DNA from: Sphingomonas cannabina
GTDB taxonomy: Bacteria > Pseudomonadota > Alphaproteobacteria > Sphingomonadales > Sphingomonadaceae
Direction of reading: 5' to 3'
Assembly: GCF_021391395.1 (NCBI RefSeq)
Contig: NZ_CP090059.1
Span: forward strand, 1,163,001 to 1,227,000
Length of the DNA stretch: 64,000 nucleotides
The position numbers and the translations under genes were made by a program. Below the pieces are notes generated by a model. It searched no databases. It was given only the letters and a program-made list of their open reading frames with translations, and was not told where the DNA came from. Below are positions 43,068-51,204 of this stretch, piece after piece (positions within the stretch are counted from its first letter, which is position 1; each line of letters opens with the position of its first letter).

Positions 43068-43984
43068 GCGCCGACCTCCTGTTCCGCGTGGATACGCCGC
43101 AACGTGCTGAACCCTGCGGCCGAAAGCCGCCGGTCGTCCAGCAGCTCGGCGGCCAGGCCGAGCTGCTCGATCGCGGCTACGAACAGCGGGGCCACCTCCG
43201 GCGCGCCGGTGACGAAGCAGGGGAGGCGCCGGGTCGCAGCAAAGGCGAGGTTCTCCCTGACGTCCGCGCCGATCAGCAGGCCCCAGAGATAGGCGCCCGC
43301 ATCCGCTTCCGAGAAGCGACGCGCCAGCACGGCGCTGCGGGCGGAGAAGAGCAGCCGGCCGAGTCCGCCGCCTTCGGCCGCGCGCGCGACGCCCAGCCGG
43401 AACGGCTCCCCGTCCTGCGGCGGGGCCTGCATCAGCGGCGCCAGGATACTGCCCTGGGCGAGGACGCGGTGCAGCTCGACCGTCATCGAGGTGTGGAAGC
43501 GGGCGACGGCACCGTCGGTCAGCTCGATCCACTTGCCGTGCTGCCCCGGCACTGACAGCAGCAGCGCATCGGACCCGATCTCCTGAAGCAGCCCCGCCGC
43601 CGCGACCTCCTCGCCGCGCAGCACGTCGTGATCGTCGAAACGCGAGGTGCAGGACAGACCGGGCAGGATCAGTGCGGGCACCTCGCCGATCCGAACCACG
43701 CGGGCGCCGCGGACGATCGCTTTGGGTGTGGCGGGGCAGGGATGCTGGGGCACCAGCTCCCAGCCGATCTGCGATCCGATCATGCCGGCGAGCCACAGCT
43801 CGGGCGCGGCTTCGGGCCAGCGCGCGCGCAGCTCCGCCAGCCGGCGCGCCATGCCGCCGCGGTCGAGATCGGCGAGCCGGATGTCCTCGCGATGCTCGTC
43901 ATGGATCCGGCCATCGGTACCAAGGAGCCGCGCCGACAGCCGCACCGTGCCCCATTCAACGGCGATGAACGTCCCGGCGGTCAT
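43064..43984 (-). CDS. dgoK: 2-dehydro-3-deoxygalactonokinase
   Basis: A 306-residue DgoK-family sugar kinase that phosphorylates 2-keto-3-deoxygalactonate at O6. Seen: 'FIAVEWGTVRLSARLL' (phosphate-binding start, with E for the usual D), 'AGMIGSQIGWELVPQHPCPA', 'LPGLSCTSRFDDHDVLRGEE', 'LLSVPGQHGKWIELTDGAVA' (carrying the P-G-x-H-x-K-W signature), 'HTSMTVELHRVLAQGSILAP' and 'YLWGLLIGADV'. The ATG overlaps the MFS stop (ATGA). The matching aldolase DgoA is absent from the window. Confidence 0.9.
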   Translation of the reverse strand: MTAGTFIAVEWGTVRLSARLLGTDGRIHDEHREDIRLADLDRGGMARRLAELRARWPEAAPELWLAGMIGSQIGWELVPQHPCPATPKAIVRGARVVRIGEVPALILPGLSCTSRFDDHDVLRGEEVAAAGLLQEIGSDALLLSVPGQHGKWIELTDGAVARFHTSMTVELHRVLAQGSILAPLMQAPPQDGEPFRLGVARAAEGGGLGRLLFSARSAVLARRFSEADAGAYLWGLLIGADVRENLAFAATRRLPCFVTGAPEVAPLFVAAIEQLGLAAELLDDRRLSAAGFSTLRRIHAEQEVGA

Positions 43985-45243
43985 GCCTCCCCCTCCCGTT
44001 CGGCCATCGACCGCCCGGTCGTGGCAAGCCAAGCGGCGATCACCCCGAGCGGATAGGCGACCGCGATGACGAGGAACATCGGCCGATAGGTGATCACCGC
44101 GACGAGCTGCCCCACGAGATAGGTCGATCCGATCGTCACCAGCCCGGTGACGATCGCGCCCGCGCCCATCACCTTGCCGATGTGGCGCGCGGGGAACAGG
44201 TCGACCGGCAGCGCGGTCTGGTTGGTCACCCAGGCGGTATGGCAGAAGGCGACCAGCGCCCCCAGCGTCAGGCTGATCGCGACGCTCGGCTCGAACGCGT
44301 TGAGCGCCCCCAGCGGCGCGACCAGCGCGACCAGCGCCATCGCCAGCACGCGCGCCCGCGCCGGGCGGACGCCGCGCTTGACGAACCAGTCCGAGAGGAC
44401 GCCGCCGGCGACGGAGCCCAGGCCCGCGCTCGCATAGACAACCCAGCTCGTGCGGCCCATCTCCGCCACGGTCAGGCCGCGCTCCTCGACGAGATATTTG
44501 GGGAACCAGAACAGGTAGAAGAACCATACCGGGTTGGTGAGCGAGTTGGCGATGGCGTAGAACCACAGGCCGCGGCTGCGCAGCACGCGCGACCAGCCGG
44601 CCCAGCCGGCACCATCGGCTGGTTCGGGACGAATCTCCGCGCCGGCGACGATATCCTCCGGATAGACGGGCGGCGCCATGCCGGGCCGGTAGATCAGCCG
44701 CCAGCCGACCAGCCAGGCCAGTCCGATCACCCCCGACAGCACGAAGGTCGCCCGCCAGCCGAGCGCTAGCATCAGCGAAGTGATGAGGAACGGCGCCACC
44801 GCCGCGCCGAAATGCGCCGCGGCCGAATAGACGCCGATCGCCAGCGCGCGCTCGCGCTGCGGGAACCATTCACGCACCAGCTTAGGCGAGGCGATCCAGT
44901 TGCCGGCCTCGCCCAGGCCGAGCGCGAACCGGCTCGCACCGAGCTGCCAGATGTTGGCCGCCAACCCCGAGCAGGCGCTGGCGAGCGACCACCAGCCGAT
45001 GAACAGCGCCATGCCCCAGCGTGCGCCGATGCGATCGAGGATGAGCGCCCCCAGCGGGGCGCCAAGCATGTAGGCGACCAGGAAGGCGTTGACGACGGCG
45101 GCATAGCCGGGATCGTCGATCCTGAGGTCGGCCTGGACCGATCCCGCCATCAGCGCCAGCGTCTGCCGGTCGAGATAGTTGAGCAACGCCGCGGCGGCGA
45201 GCATGGCACCGATCGCCCAGCGGTAACGCACCGGCATGGTCAT
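43981..45243 (-). CDS. MFS transporter, ACS (hexuronate/galactonate) type
   Basis: A 420-residue, twelve-helix major facilitator protein. The first helix has 'ALLNYLDRQTLAL', the N-Y-x-D-R signature of anion:cation symporters such as galactonate and hexuronate transporters. The second loop is 'GALILDRIGARWGMALFIGW', and 'GLGEAGNWIASPKLVREWFP' is the helix 4 motif. It probably imports a sugar acid across the inner membrane. ATG 45243 or the ATG two codons later may start it. It heads the MFS-dgoK-SDR run and is divergent from the SMP-30 gene. Confidence 0.9.
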   Translation of the reverse strand: MTMPVRYRWAIGAMLAAAALLNYLDRQTLALMAGSVQADLRIDDPGYAAVVNAFLVAYMLGAPLGALILDRIGARWGMALFIGWWSLASACSGLAANIWQLGASRFALGLGEAGNWIASPKLVREWFPQRERALAIGVYSAAAHFGAAVAPFLITSLMLALGWRATFVLSGVIGLAWLVGWRLIYRPGMAPPVYPEDIVAGAEIRPEPADGAGWAGWSRVLRSRGLWFYAIANSLTNPVWFFYLFWFPKYLVEERGLTVAEMGRTSWVVYASAGLGSVAGGVLSDWFVKRGVRPARARVLAMALVALVAPLGALNAFEPSVAISLTLGALVAFCHTAWVTNQTALPVDLFPARHIGKVMGAGAIVTGLVTIGSTYLVGQLVAVITYRPMFLVIAVAYPLGVIAAWLATTGRSMAEREGEA

Positions 45244-45318
45244 GCTCTCGGGCTGCTCCCTCCCCGCCGCCGATCACTATCGTGCGGCACCCGGCCTTGC
45301 TATGCTAATGTATCCGTT

Positions 45319-45329
45319 ATAGCAACATT
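45319..45329. promoter_or_regulatory. Possible IclR operator between MFS and SMP-30 genes
   Basis: 'tagcaacatt' (45320-45329) is identical to 36715-36724 upstream of the dehydratase. It sits in the 90-bp divergent region, with nearby 'gctat(g)' and 'atagc' arms at 45300-45323 making a larger imperfect dyad. Shared sequence suggests one regulator for the locus; this is inference. Confidence 0.45.
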
Positions 45330-45333
45330 AAAT

Positions 45334-46245
45334 ATGACCTTCGCTTCGTCTCCTCTCGACGACATGCCGCGCCAGCCGGAACGGATATGGCGCGTCGGCG
45401 CCGGCCTAGCCGAATGTCCGGTGTGGCTGGAGGACCGGCGGCTGCTGGCATGGGTCGATATCGTCGGACCCAGCTGTCACCTGCTCGACCCCTCGACCGG
45501 CGAAACCTGGATGTTCAAGGTGCCGGCGAAGATCGGATCGGCCGCGCCTGCGCCGGGGGGAGCCATGCTGCTCGCGCTGGAGGATGGCCTATGGCGCCGC
45601 CATGCTGATGGCCGGTTGGAGCGTTGCGCCTCGCCGGACATGACCGGGGTGCATTTCAACGACGGCAAGTGCGATCCGGCCGGCCGGTTCTGGGTTGGGT
45701 CGCGCTCCAGCGATGGATCGCCCGCAAAGGGCAAGCTGTTCCGGTTCGATCCCGACGGCAGGCTATACGAGATGGCGAGCGGCTTCGACGTGCCAAACGG
45801 GCTCGGTTGGAGCCCGGCGGGCGACGCCTTCTATCTCGTCGATACGGTTCCGCGGCTGCTCTATCGCTACGATTATGACCTGGCATCGGGCGCGATCGGG
45901 CGGCGGCGCGTCATCCAGGATTTCGCCGGCCAGGCAGGCAAGCCGGACGGCCTCGCGGTCGATGCCGCCGGCAATCTCTGGTGCGCGATGTGGGACGGCG
46001 GCGGCATCCTCGTGTTGTCGCCGGAAGGACTGCTGCTGGATCGATTGCCGACGCCATGCCCGCGCCCGACCAGCTGCGCCTTCGGTGGGGGAGAGCGGAT
46101 GACCTTGTTCGTCACATCCGCGTCCTATGGTCTCGATCCGGCGGATTTCGGATTCGGGGATTCCGGCAGCATCTTCGCCTTCCGGAGCCCGATTCCAGGC
46201 ACGCCGGTCGCGTCCATGGCCGGGTCAGGGGGAAAGCCAACATGA
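45334..46245 (+). CDS. SMP-30/gluconolactonase family lactonase
   Basis: A 303-residue six-bladed beta-propeller. Metal ligands match the family: Glu in 'GAGLAECPVW', Asn in 'GFDVPNGLGWS' and Asp in 'GKPDGLAVDAAGNLW'. 'VHFNDGKCDPAGRFWVGSRS' is the family core block. It hydrolyses an aldonolactone to the aldonate, the step between the SDR and the dehydratase. The start ATG at 45334 lacks a Shine-Dalgarno, so translation may be leaderless or begin at ATG 45364, which is nearer the conserved start. Confidence 0.9.
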   Translation: MTFASSPLDDMPRQPERIWRVGAGLAECPVWLEDRRLLAWVDIVGPSCHLLDPSTGETWMFKVPAKIGSAAPAPGGAMLLALEDGLWRRHADGRLERCASPDMTGVHFNDGKCDPAGRFWVGSRSSDGSPAKGKLFRFDPDGRLYEMASGFDVPNGLGWSPAGDAFYLVDTVPRLLYRYDYDLASGAIGRRRVIQDFAGQAGKPDGLAVDAAGNLWCAMWDGGGILVLSPEGLLLDRLPTPCPRPTSCAFGGGERMTLFVTSASYGLDPADFGFGDSGSIFAFRSPIPGTPVASMAGSGGKPT

Positions 46246-46336
46246 CAAAGATGTAAGACTGCCATCAGCTTGGCTCCATCTTCCGTGCGATAGGGCGGGC
46301 GCGTTCCCACGATGCTCACAGGAGCCTTTCGGACCG

Positions 46337-49300
46337 ATGCGCACGCCTGTCTTCTTCGACCCCACCGGCCGCCGCAGCCGTTGGTCCAGGCGCGTGCTCG
46401 CCGTGCTGATCATGGTCGTGCTCGTCAGCGCGCTGGCGTTCGCGACCACTCTGGTCGCCGTTCCCCGCCAGCGCGATCTCGCGCTGCCGTTGCCGCAGCC
46501 TCATGCGGATCGGCTGCGCGGCACGCCGCCTCGCCATGGTCTCTCGGCCTGGCTTCCGGCCAAGACCGCGAAGAACCCCCACAGCCCGCTCAGCGTCGGC
46601 TTCTACGTGCCCGACGACGATGCGAGCATCGCCTCGCTGCGGCGTCATGTCGGTGCGCTCGACTGGGTCGTCCCGGCGCTGGTGTCGGTGTCCGGCCCGG
46701 ACCACAGGGTCTCGGTCGAGCGCGACCCGCAGTTCGACCGCATGATCGCCGCGATGCCGAACCCGCCCAAGGTGCTGCCGATGGTCCAGAATTTCGGCAA
46801 CGAAAAATGGGACGGTGCCGGTGCGGCGGCGCTGCTCCACGACCCCGCGCAACGCAAGGCGCTCGCGATGCGGCTTGGCACGCTTGTCGCGGCTCGCCGC
46901 GAAGCCGGGCTGGTGATGGACTTCGAGGCCCTGCCGCGCACTGCGATGGGAGACTATCTCCGTTTCCTCCACCAGCTCAGGAGCGCCTTGCCCACCGGCG
47001 CGCAGATCGCGGTCACCGCTCCCGCCGAGAACCAGGACTGGCCGCTCGCGGCGTTCGCCCGCGTCACCGACCGGCTGATCTTCATGGCCTATGACCAGCA
47101 TTGGCAGGGCGGCGAGCCCGGGCCGATCGCGCCGCAAGGCTGGTTCGTCCATCAGGTCGGGACGGCGTTGCGCACCGTCGGTCCCGACAAGCTGGTCGTC
47201 GCGCTCGGCAGCTATGCCTATGACTGGCACGGCGACGACACCGATGCGCTGTCGATCGAGGAGGCGTGGCTCGCGGCGCATGACAGCACGGCGCCAGTCG
47301 GCTTCGATGCCTCCAGCGGCAATGCCGGCTTCGCCTATGACGAAGGCGGAAAGCATCACAGCATCTGGATGCTCGATGCCGCGACCAGCTGGAACCAGCT
47401 CCAGGCGCTCAAGCGGCTCGGTATCGACGATGTCGCGCTGTGGCGGCTGGGCACCGAGGACCCGGGGTTCTGGGCCGATCTCGGCGCCTTCCGCACCGGC
47501 GGCGTGCCCGATCTGTCGACTCCCCGCTCGCTGCTCAGCACGGATGTGGAGGGATCGGGCGAGATCCTGCGCATCACAGCGACGCCCGGCGACGGCCACC
47601 GCACCGTGACGCGAGACGCCCAGGGCATGATCCGCGACGAGCGCTACGACGCGCTGCCGACGCCCTATGTCGTCCAGCGCGTCGGCGGCGGCGATCCCAA
47701 GCTGCTCGCGCTGACCTTCGACGACGGCCCGGACGCGACCTGGACGCCCAAGATCCTCGCCGAGCTCGAGGCGGCGAAGGTGCCGGCGACTTTCTTCGTG
47801 ATCGGCGAGAACGCGCTCGTCCATCCGGCGCTGCTCGGCCGCATCCTCGCCGATGGCGACGAGATCGGCAACCACAGCTACACCCACCCCAATCTCGCGG
47901 CGGTGAGCGCGACGCAGACGCGGCTCGAGCTCAACGCGACGCAGCGGCTGGTCCAGGCCTATACCGGGCGCAGCATGACGTTGTTCCGCGCGCCCTATTT
48001 CGGCGACGCCGAACCGACCACCGCCGACGAGCTCGGCCCGGCGCTGCAGGCACAGCAGGCCGGCTACACCGTCGTCGGGCTGCACGTGGATCCCAACGAC
48101 TGGCAGCGTCCGGGCACTGATGCGATCGTCGATCAGGTCATCCGCCAGGTCCACGCCGCCACGCCGACCAGTTCCGGCAACGTCATCCTGCTGCACGATG
48201 GCGGCGGCGACCGCGCGCAGACCGTCGCCGCGCTTCCGCGGATCATCGCCGCACTCCAGGGCGAGGGATACCGCTTCGTCCCCGCCTCCCAGCTTGCCGG
48301 CATCTCGCCAGCGCAGGCGATGCCCAGGGTCGCGAGCGCCGATCTGTGGGCGGTGCGGATCGACGTCGCGATCTTCGTCGCGCTCGCCGCGCTGGCGGCG
48401 CTGCTCGCCTGGATCTTCTACGTCGCCATCACGCTCGGGATCGCCCGCGCGGTGGTGATGGCCGGGCTCGCCTGGTTCCAGAGCCGCCGCGATCGCGCCC
48501 GGCCGCCCGCGTTCGAGCCGAGCGTGTCGGTGATCATCCCCGCCTATAACGAGGAGCGCGTGATCGCCGCCTCGGTCGCGCGCGTGCTGGCGAGCGACTA
48601 TCCCGCGCTGCAGGTGATCGTCGCCGACGACGGATCGAAAGACCGCACCAGCGCCGTGGTCGCCGCTGCCTTCGCCGGCGATCCGCGCGTCACGCTGCTC
48701 ACGCTCGAGAACGGCGGCAAGGCGGCGGCGCTCAACCGCGCGCTGCTCCAGGCGACGGGCGAGGTGATCATCGCGCTCGACGCCGACACGCAGTTCGAGC
48801 CACTGACGATCCGCCTCCTCGCGCGCTGGTTCGCCGATCCGAGGCTCGGCGCGGTCGCCGGCGACGCGCGGGTGGGCAACCGCGTCAACCTCGTCACCCG
48901 CTGGCAGGCGGTCGAATATATCACCGCGCAGAACCTGGAGCGCCGCGCGCTCGCCGGATTCGACGCGATGACGGTGGTCCCCGGCGCGGTCGGCGCGTGG
49001 CGGCGGGCGGCGCTCGACACGGTCGGCGGCTATCCCGAGGACACGCTGGCCGAGGACCAGGACCTCACCATCGCCATCCAGCGTGCCGGCTGGCGCGTGA
49101 CTTATGATCCCGAGGCGGTCGCCTGGACCGAGGCGCCGGAAAGCTTCCGGGCGCTCGCCAAGCAGCGTTACCGCTGGGCGTTCGGCACGCTGCAATGCCT
49201 GTGGAAGCACCGCGCGATCCTGCGGGCGCGCAAGCCGTCCGGGCTGGCGCTGGTCGGCCTGCCGCAGGCATGGCTGTTCCAGATCGCCTTCGCCGCGATC

Positions 49301-49645
49301 TCGCCGCTGATCGACCTGACGCTGATCGTCTCGATCATCGGCACGGTGCTGCGTGTGATCGAGCACGGCTGGGCGCAGACCCGCGGCGACGTCGGCGCCA
49401 TGGGCCTCTACTGGCTGATCTTCACCGCGGTCGATGTCGCGTGCGGCTGGATCGCCTATGCGCTCGACGGCAAGGGCGTGCGTTACCCCGCCCACCTGCT
49501 CGTCGCCCAGCGGCTGGTCTATCGCCAGATCATGTATTGGGTGGTGCTCCGCGCGATTGCCTCGGCGATCGGCGGGTGGGTGGTCGGCTGGGGCAAGCTC
49601 GAGCGCACCGGCCGCGTCTCCGCCGCGGCGCCCGCCGGCGCATGA
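46337..49645 (+). CDS. Fused GH18-like glycosidase, polysaccharide deacetylase and GT2 glycosyltransferase
   Basis: A 1102-residue membrane protein joining three activities. After an N-terminal anchor (about 17-40) comes a GH18-like barrel (about 80-390), with 'GLVMDFEALP' as the D-x-E catalytic motif. Next is a NodB deacetylase domain (about 455-650: 'LALTFDDGPDATWTPKILAE', 'DEIGNHSYTHPN', 'FRAPYFGDAEP'). A membrane segment near 675 is followed by a GT2 domain (about 730-950: 'SVIIPAYNEERVIAASVARV', 'IVADDGSKDRT', 'ALDADTQF', 'AEDQDLTI', 'QRYRW'). More helices end the protein. The GT2 part is PgaC/IcaA-like and the deacetylase-glycosidase part PgaB-like, so it may make and modify a beta-linked amino-sugar polymer. 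Product unknown. Confidence 0.87.
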   Translation: MRTPVFFDPTGRRSRWSRRVLAVLIMVVLVSALAFATTLVAVPRQRDLALPLPQPHADRLRGTPPRHGLSAWLPAKTAKNPHSPLSVGFYVPDDDASIASLRRHVGALDWVVPALVSVSGPDHRVSVERDPQFDRMIAAMPNPPKVLPMVQNFGNEKWDGAGAAALLHDPAQRKALAMRLGTLVAARREAGLVMDFEALPRTAMGDYLRFLHQLRSALPTGAQIAVTAPAENQDWPLAAFARVTDRLIFMAYDQHWQGGEPGPIAPQGWFVHQVGTALRTVGPDKLVVALGSYAYDWHGDDTDALSIEEAWLAAHDSTAPVGFDASSGNAGFAYDEGGKHHSIWMLDAATSWNQLQALKRLGIDDVALWRLGTEDPGFWADLGAFRTGGVPDLSTPRSLLSTDVEGSGEILRITATPGDGHRTVTRDAQGMIRDERYDALPTPYVVQRVGGGDPKLLALTFDDGPDATWTPKILAELEAAKVPATFFVIGENALVHPALLGRILADGDEIGNHSYTHPNLAAVSATQTRLELNATQRLVQAYTGRSMTLFRAPYFGDAEPTTADELGPALQAQQAGYTVVGLHVDPNDWQRPGTDAIVDQVIRQVHAATPTSSGNVILLHDGGGDRAQTVAALPRIIAALQGEGYRFVPASQLAGISPAQAMPRVASADLWAVRIDVAIFVALAALAALLAWIFYVAITLGIARAVVMAGLAWFQSRRDRARPPAFEPSVSVIIPAYNEERVIAASVARVLASDYPALQVIVADDGSKDRTSAVVAAAFAGDPRVTLLTLENGGKAAALNRALLQATGEVIIALDADTQFEPLTIRLLARWFADPRLGAVAGDARVGNRVNLVTRWQAVEYITAQNLERRALAGFDAMTVVPGAVGAWRRAALDTVGGYPEDTLAEDQDLTIAIQRAGWRVTYDPEAVAWTEAPESFRALAKQRYRWAFGTLQCLWKHRAILRARKPSGLALVGLPQAWLFQIAFAAISPLIDLTLIVSIIGTVLRVIEHGWAQTRGDVGAMGLYWLIFTAVDVACGWIAYALDGKGVRYPAHLLVAQRLVYRQIMYWVVLRAIASAIGGWVVGWGKLERTGRVSAAAPAGA

Positions 49646-50484
49646 GGGTGCCGCGATCGATCCCGGCGCTGCTGATCGCGTTGGGCGCCCCTGCGGTCCC
49701 GGCGTGGGCTCAGGATGTGCCGGACCTTTCCGCTGACCGGATCACCATCGGCGTCGGTCCGGCCTTCGTACCGCGCTATGTGGGATCGGACCGGATGACG
49801 GTCGTCCCCGGCATAGCGGCGCAGGGGCAGGTGTCGCACCGGTCGTTCGAGACCGCCGGCACTTCGCTCAGCGTCGACCTGATCCCCGATGCGGACAAGC
49901 CCGGCTGGAAGTTCCAGGCCGGTCCGATGTTCAACCTGCGGCTCGACCGTACGGCGCGCATCGCCGAGCCGCAGGTCGCCGCGCTCGGCACCCGCAAGAC
50001 CGCTTGGGAGCCCGGCGCCTGGATCGGCCTTCAGCGCACCGGGGTCATGACCAGCCCCTATGATTCGCTGTCGGCGAGCATCTCCTGGCAACATGACGTG
50101 AGCGGCGCCTATGACGGCTCCGTCGTCAGTCCCGCGATCAGCTACGACACGCCGTTATCGCATCACGATTACGTCAGCCTCTCGGCCGGCGCCGATCATG
50201 TCGGCAAGCGCTTCGGCCGATATTATTACGACATCGACGACGCCGGCAGTGCCGCGAGCGGTCTCGGCGTCTATGACGGCGCGGACAAAGCGGGGTGGAA
50301 GGACTGGAATCTCGACCTGCTGACGATGCACATGGTTCGCGGTGAGCTGACCCGCGGCGTCGGCGTGTTCGGTACGCTGGGCTATTCGCGTCTCGTCGGC
50401 GCCCATGCGCGCTCGCCGATCGTCGCCGATGTCGGCAGCGCGAACCAGTGGAGCGGCGCGATCGGCGTCAGCATCACCTTGTGA
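49642..50484 (+). CDS. MipA/OmpV family outer membrane protein
   Basis: A 280-residue outer membrane protein. The signal peptide ends 'APAVPAWAQ', then comes a beta-barrel of the MipA/OmpV family ('ITIGVGPAFVPRYVGSDRMT', 'AISYDTPLSHHDYVSLSAGA', 'YDGADKAGWKDWNLDLLTMH', 'GAIGVSITL'). MipA was described as a scaffolding protein for murein synthesis; OmpV-like members act as porins or adhesins. The ATG overlaps the stop of the polysaccharide protein by 4 bp, so the two are coupled. It may provide the outer membrane exit or anchor for the polymer (inference). Confidence 0.87.
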   Translation: MRVPRSIPALLIALGAPAVPAWAQDVPDLSADRITIGVGPAFVPRYVGSDRMTVVPGIAAQGQVSHRSFETAGTSLSVDLIPDADKPGWKFQAGPMFNLRLDRTARIAEPQVAALGTRKTAWEPGAWIGLQRTGVMTSPYDSLSASISWQHDVSGAYDGSVVSPAISYDTPLSHHDYVSLSAGADHVGKRFGRYYYDIDDAGSAASGLGVYDGADKAGWKDWNLDLLTMHMVRGELTRGVGVFGTLGYSRLVGAHARSPIVADVGSANQWSGAIGVSITL

Positions 50485-50519
50485 GGACCCCAATTTGTGA
50501 ATCGGGACACGGAAAAAGC

Positions 50520-51200
50520 ATGAGCCTGAACCTCCTGCTGGTCGAGGACGATGCGACCCTTGCCGCGATGCTGTCGGACGACCTGCGCGGCTATGATCAT
50601 CGCGTGACGATCGTCTCCGATGGGGGAGAAGCGCTCGCCGCCGCCGGGCGCGATCAGTTCGACGCGGTGGTGCTCGACCGGATGCTTCCGTCGATCGACG
50701 GCGTTTCCGTCCTCCAGCGGATGCGGCGCGAGGGGCTGACGATGCCGGTGATCATGCTGACCGCGCTCGGCCGGCTGGCCGAGAAGGTCGAGGGGCTGGA
50801 GGCGGGCGCGGACGACTATGTGGTGAAGCCGGTGGACGCCGCAGAGCTCAACGCGCGGCTGCACGCACTGCATCGTGCGCGCCAGTGGATCACCACCGAT
50901 ACCGACACGATCCGCGCGGGCGACGTCGTCGCCAGCCCCTCGCAGCACCGGGCCTGGCGCGCGGGCAAGGCGCTGGACCTCTCGAAGACCGAATTCAGCC
51001 TGTTGTGCGAATTCGTCCGCAACGCCGATGCGGTGCTGACCCGGGCGATGCTCTACGAACGGGTGTGGGGATTCGATTTCGAGCCGACCACCAACGTCGT
51101 CGACGCGTTCGTGCGGCGCCTGCGGATCAAGCTGATGGCGGACGGAGGATCGGACCTCATCGCGGCGGTGCGCGGCGTCGGCTATGTGATGCGCGGTTAG
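50520..51200 (+). CDS. OmpR/PhoB-type response regulator
   Basis: A 226-residue two-domain regulator. The receiver has the acidic pair 'LLVEDDATLA', phospho-acceptor Asp53 ('AVVLDRMLPSIDG'), 'VIMLTALG' and Lys in 'DDYVVKPVDA'. The C-terminal winged helix carries 'LDLSKTEFSLLCEFVRNADA', 'LTRAMLYERVWGFDFEPTTN' and 'AVRGVGYVMR'. It starts 35 bp after the mipA stop with a weak ribosome site. Its kinase gene follows 4 bp later. The pair probably controls this operon or related envelope genes. Confidence 0.93.
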   Translation: MSLNLLLVEDDATLAAMLSDDLRGYDHRVTIVSDGGEALAAAGRDQFDAVVLDRMLPSIDGVSVLQRMRREGLTMPVIMLTALGRLAEKVEGLEAGADDYVVKPVDAAELNARLHALHRARQWITTDTDTIRAGDVVASPSQHRAWRAGKALDLSKTEFSLLCEFVRNADAVLTRAMLYERVWGFDFEPTTNVVDAFVRRLRIKLMADGGSDLIAAVRGVGYVMRG

Positions 51201-51204
51201 GGTC

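Noticed and set aside
46337..49645. A frameshift or misassembly joining separate pgaB and pgaC genes
   Set aside because: The frame is continuous through all three domains and linkers, motifs are intact and codon use is uniform, so a true fusion is the simpler reading.
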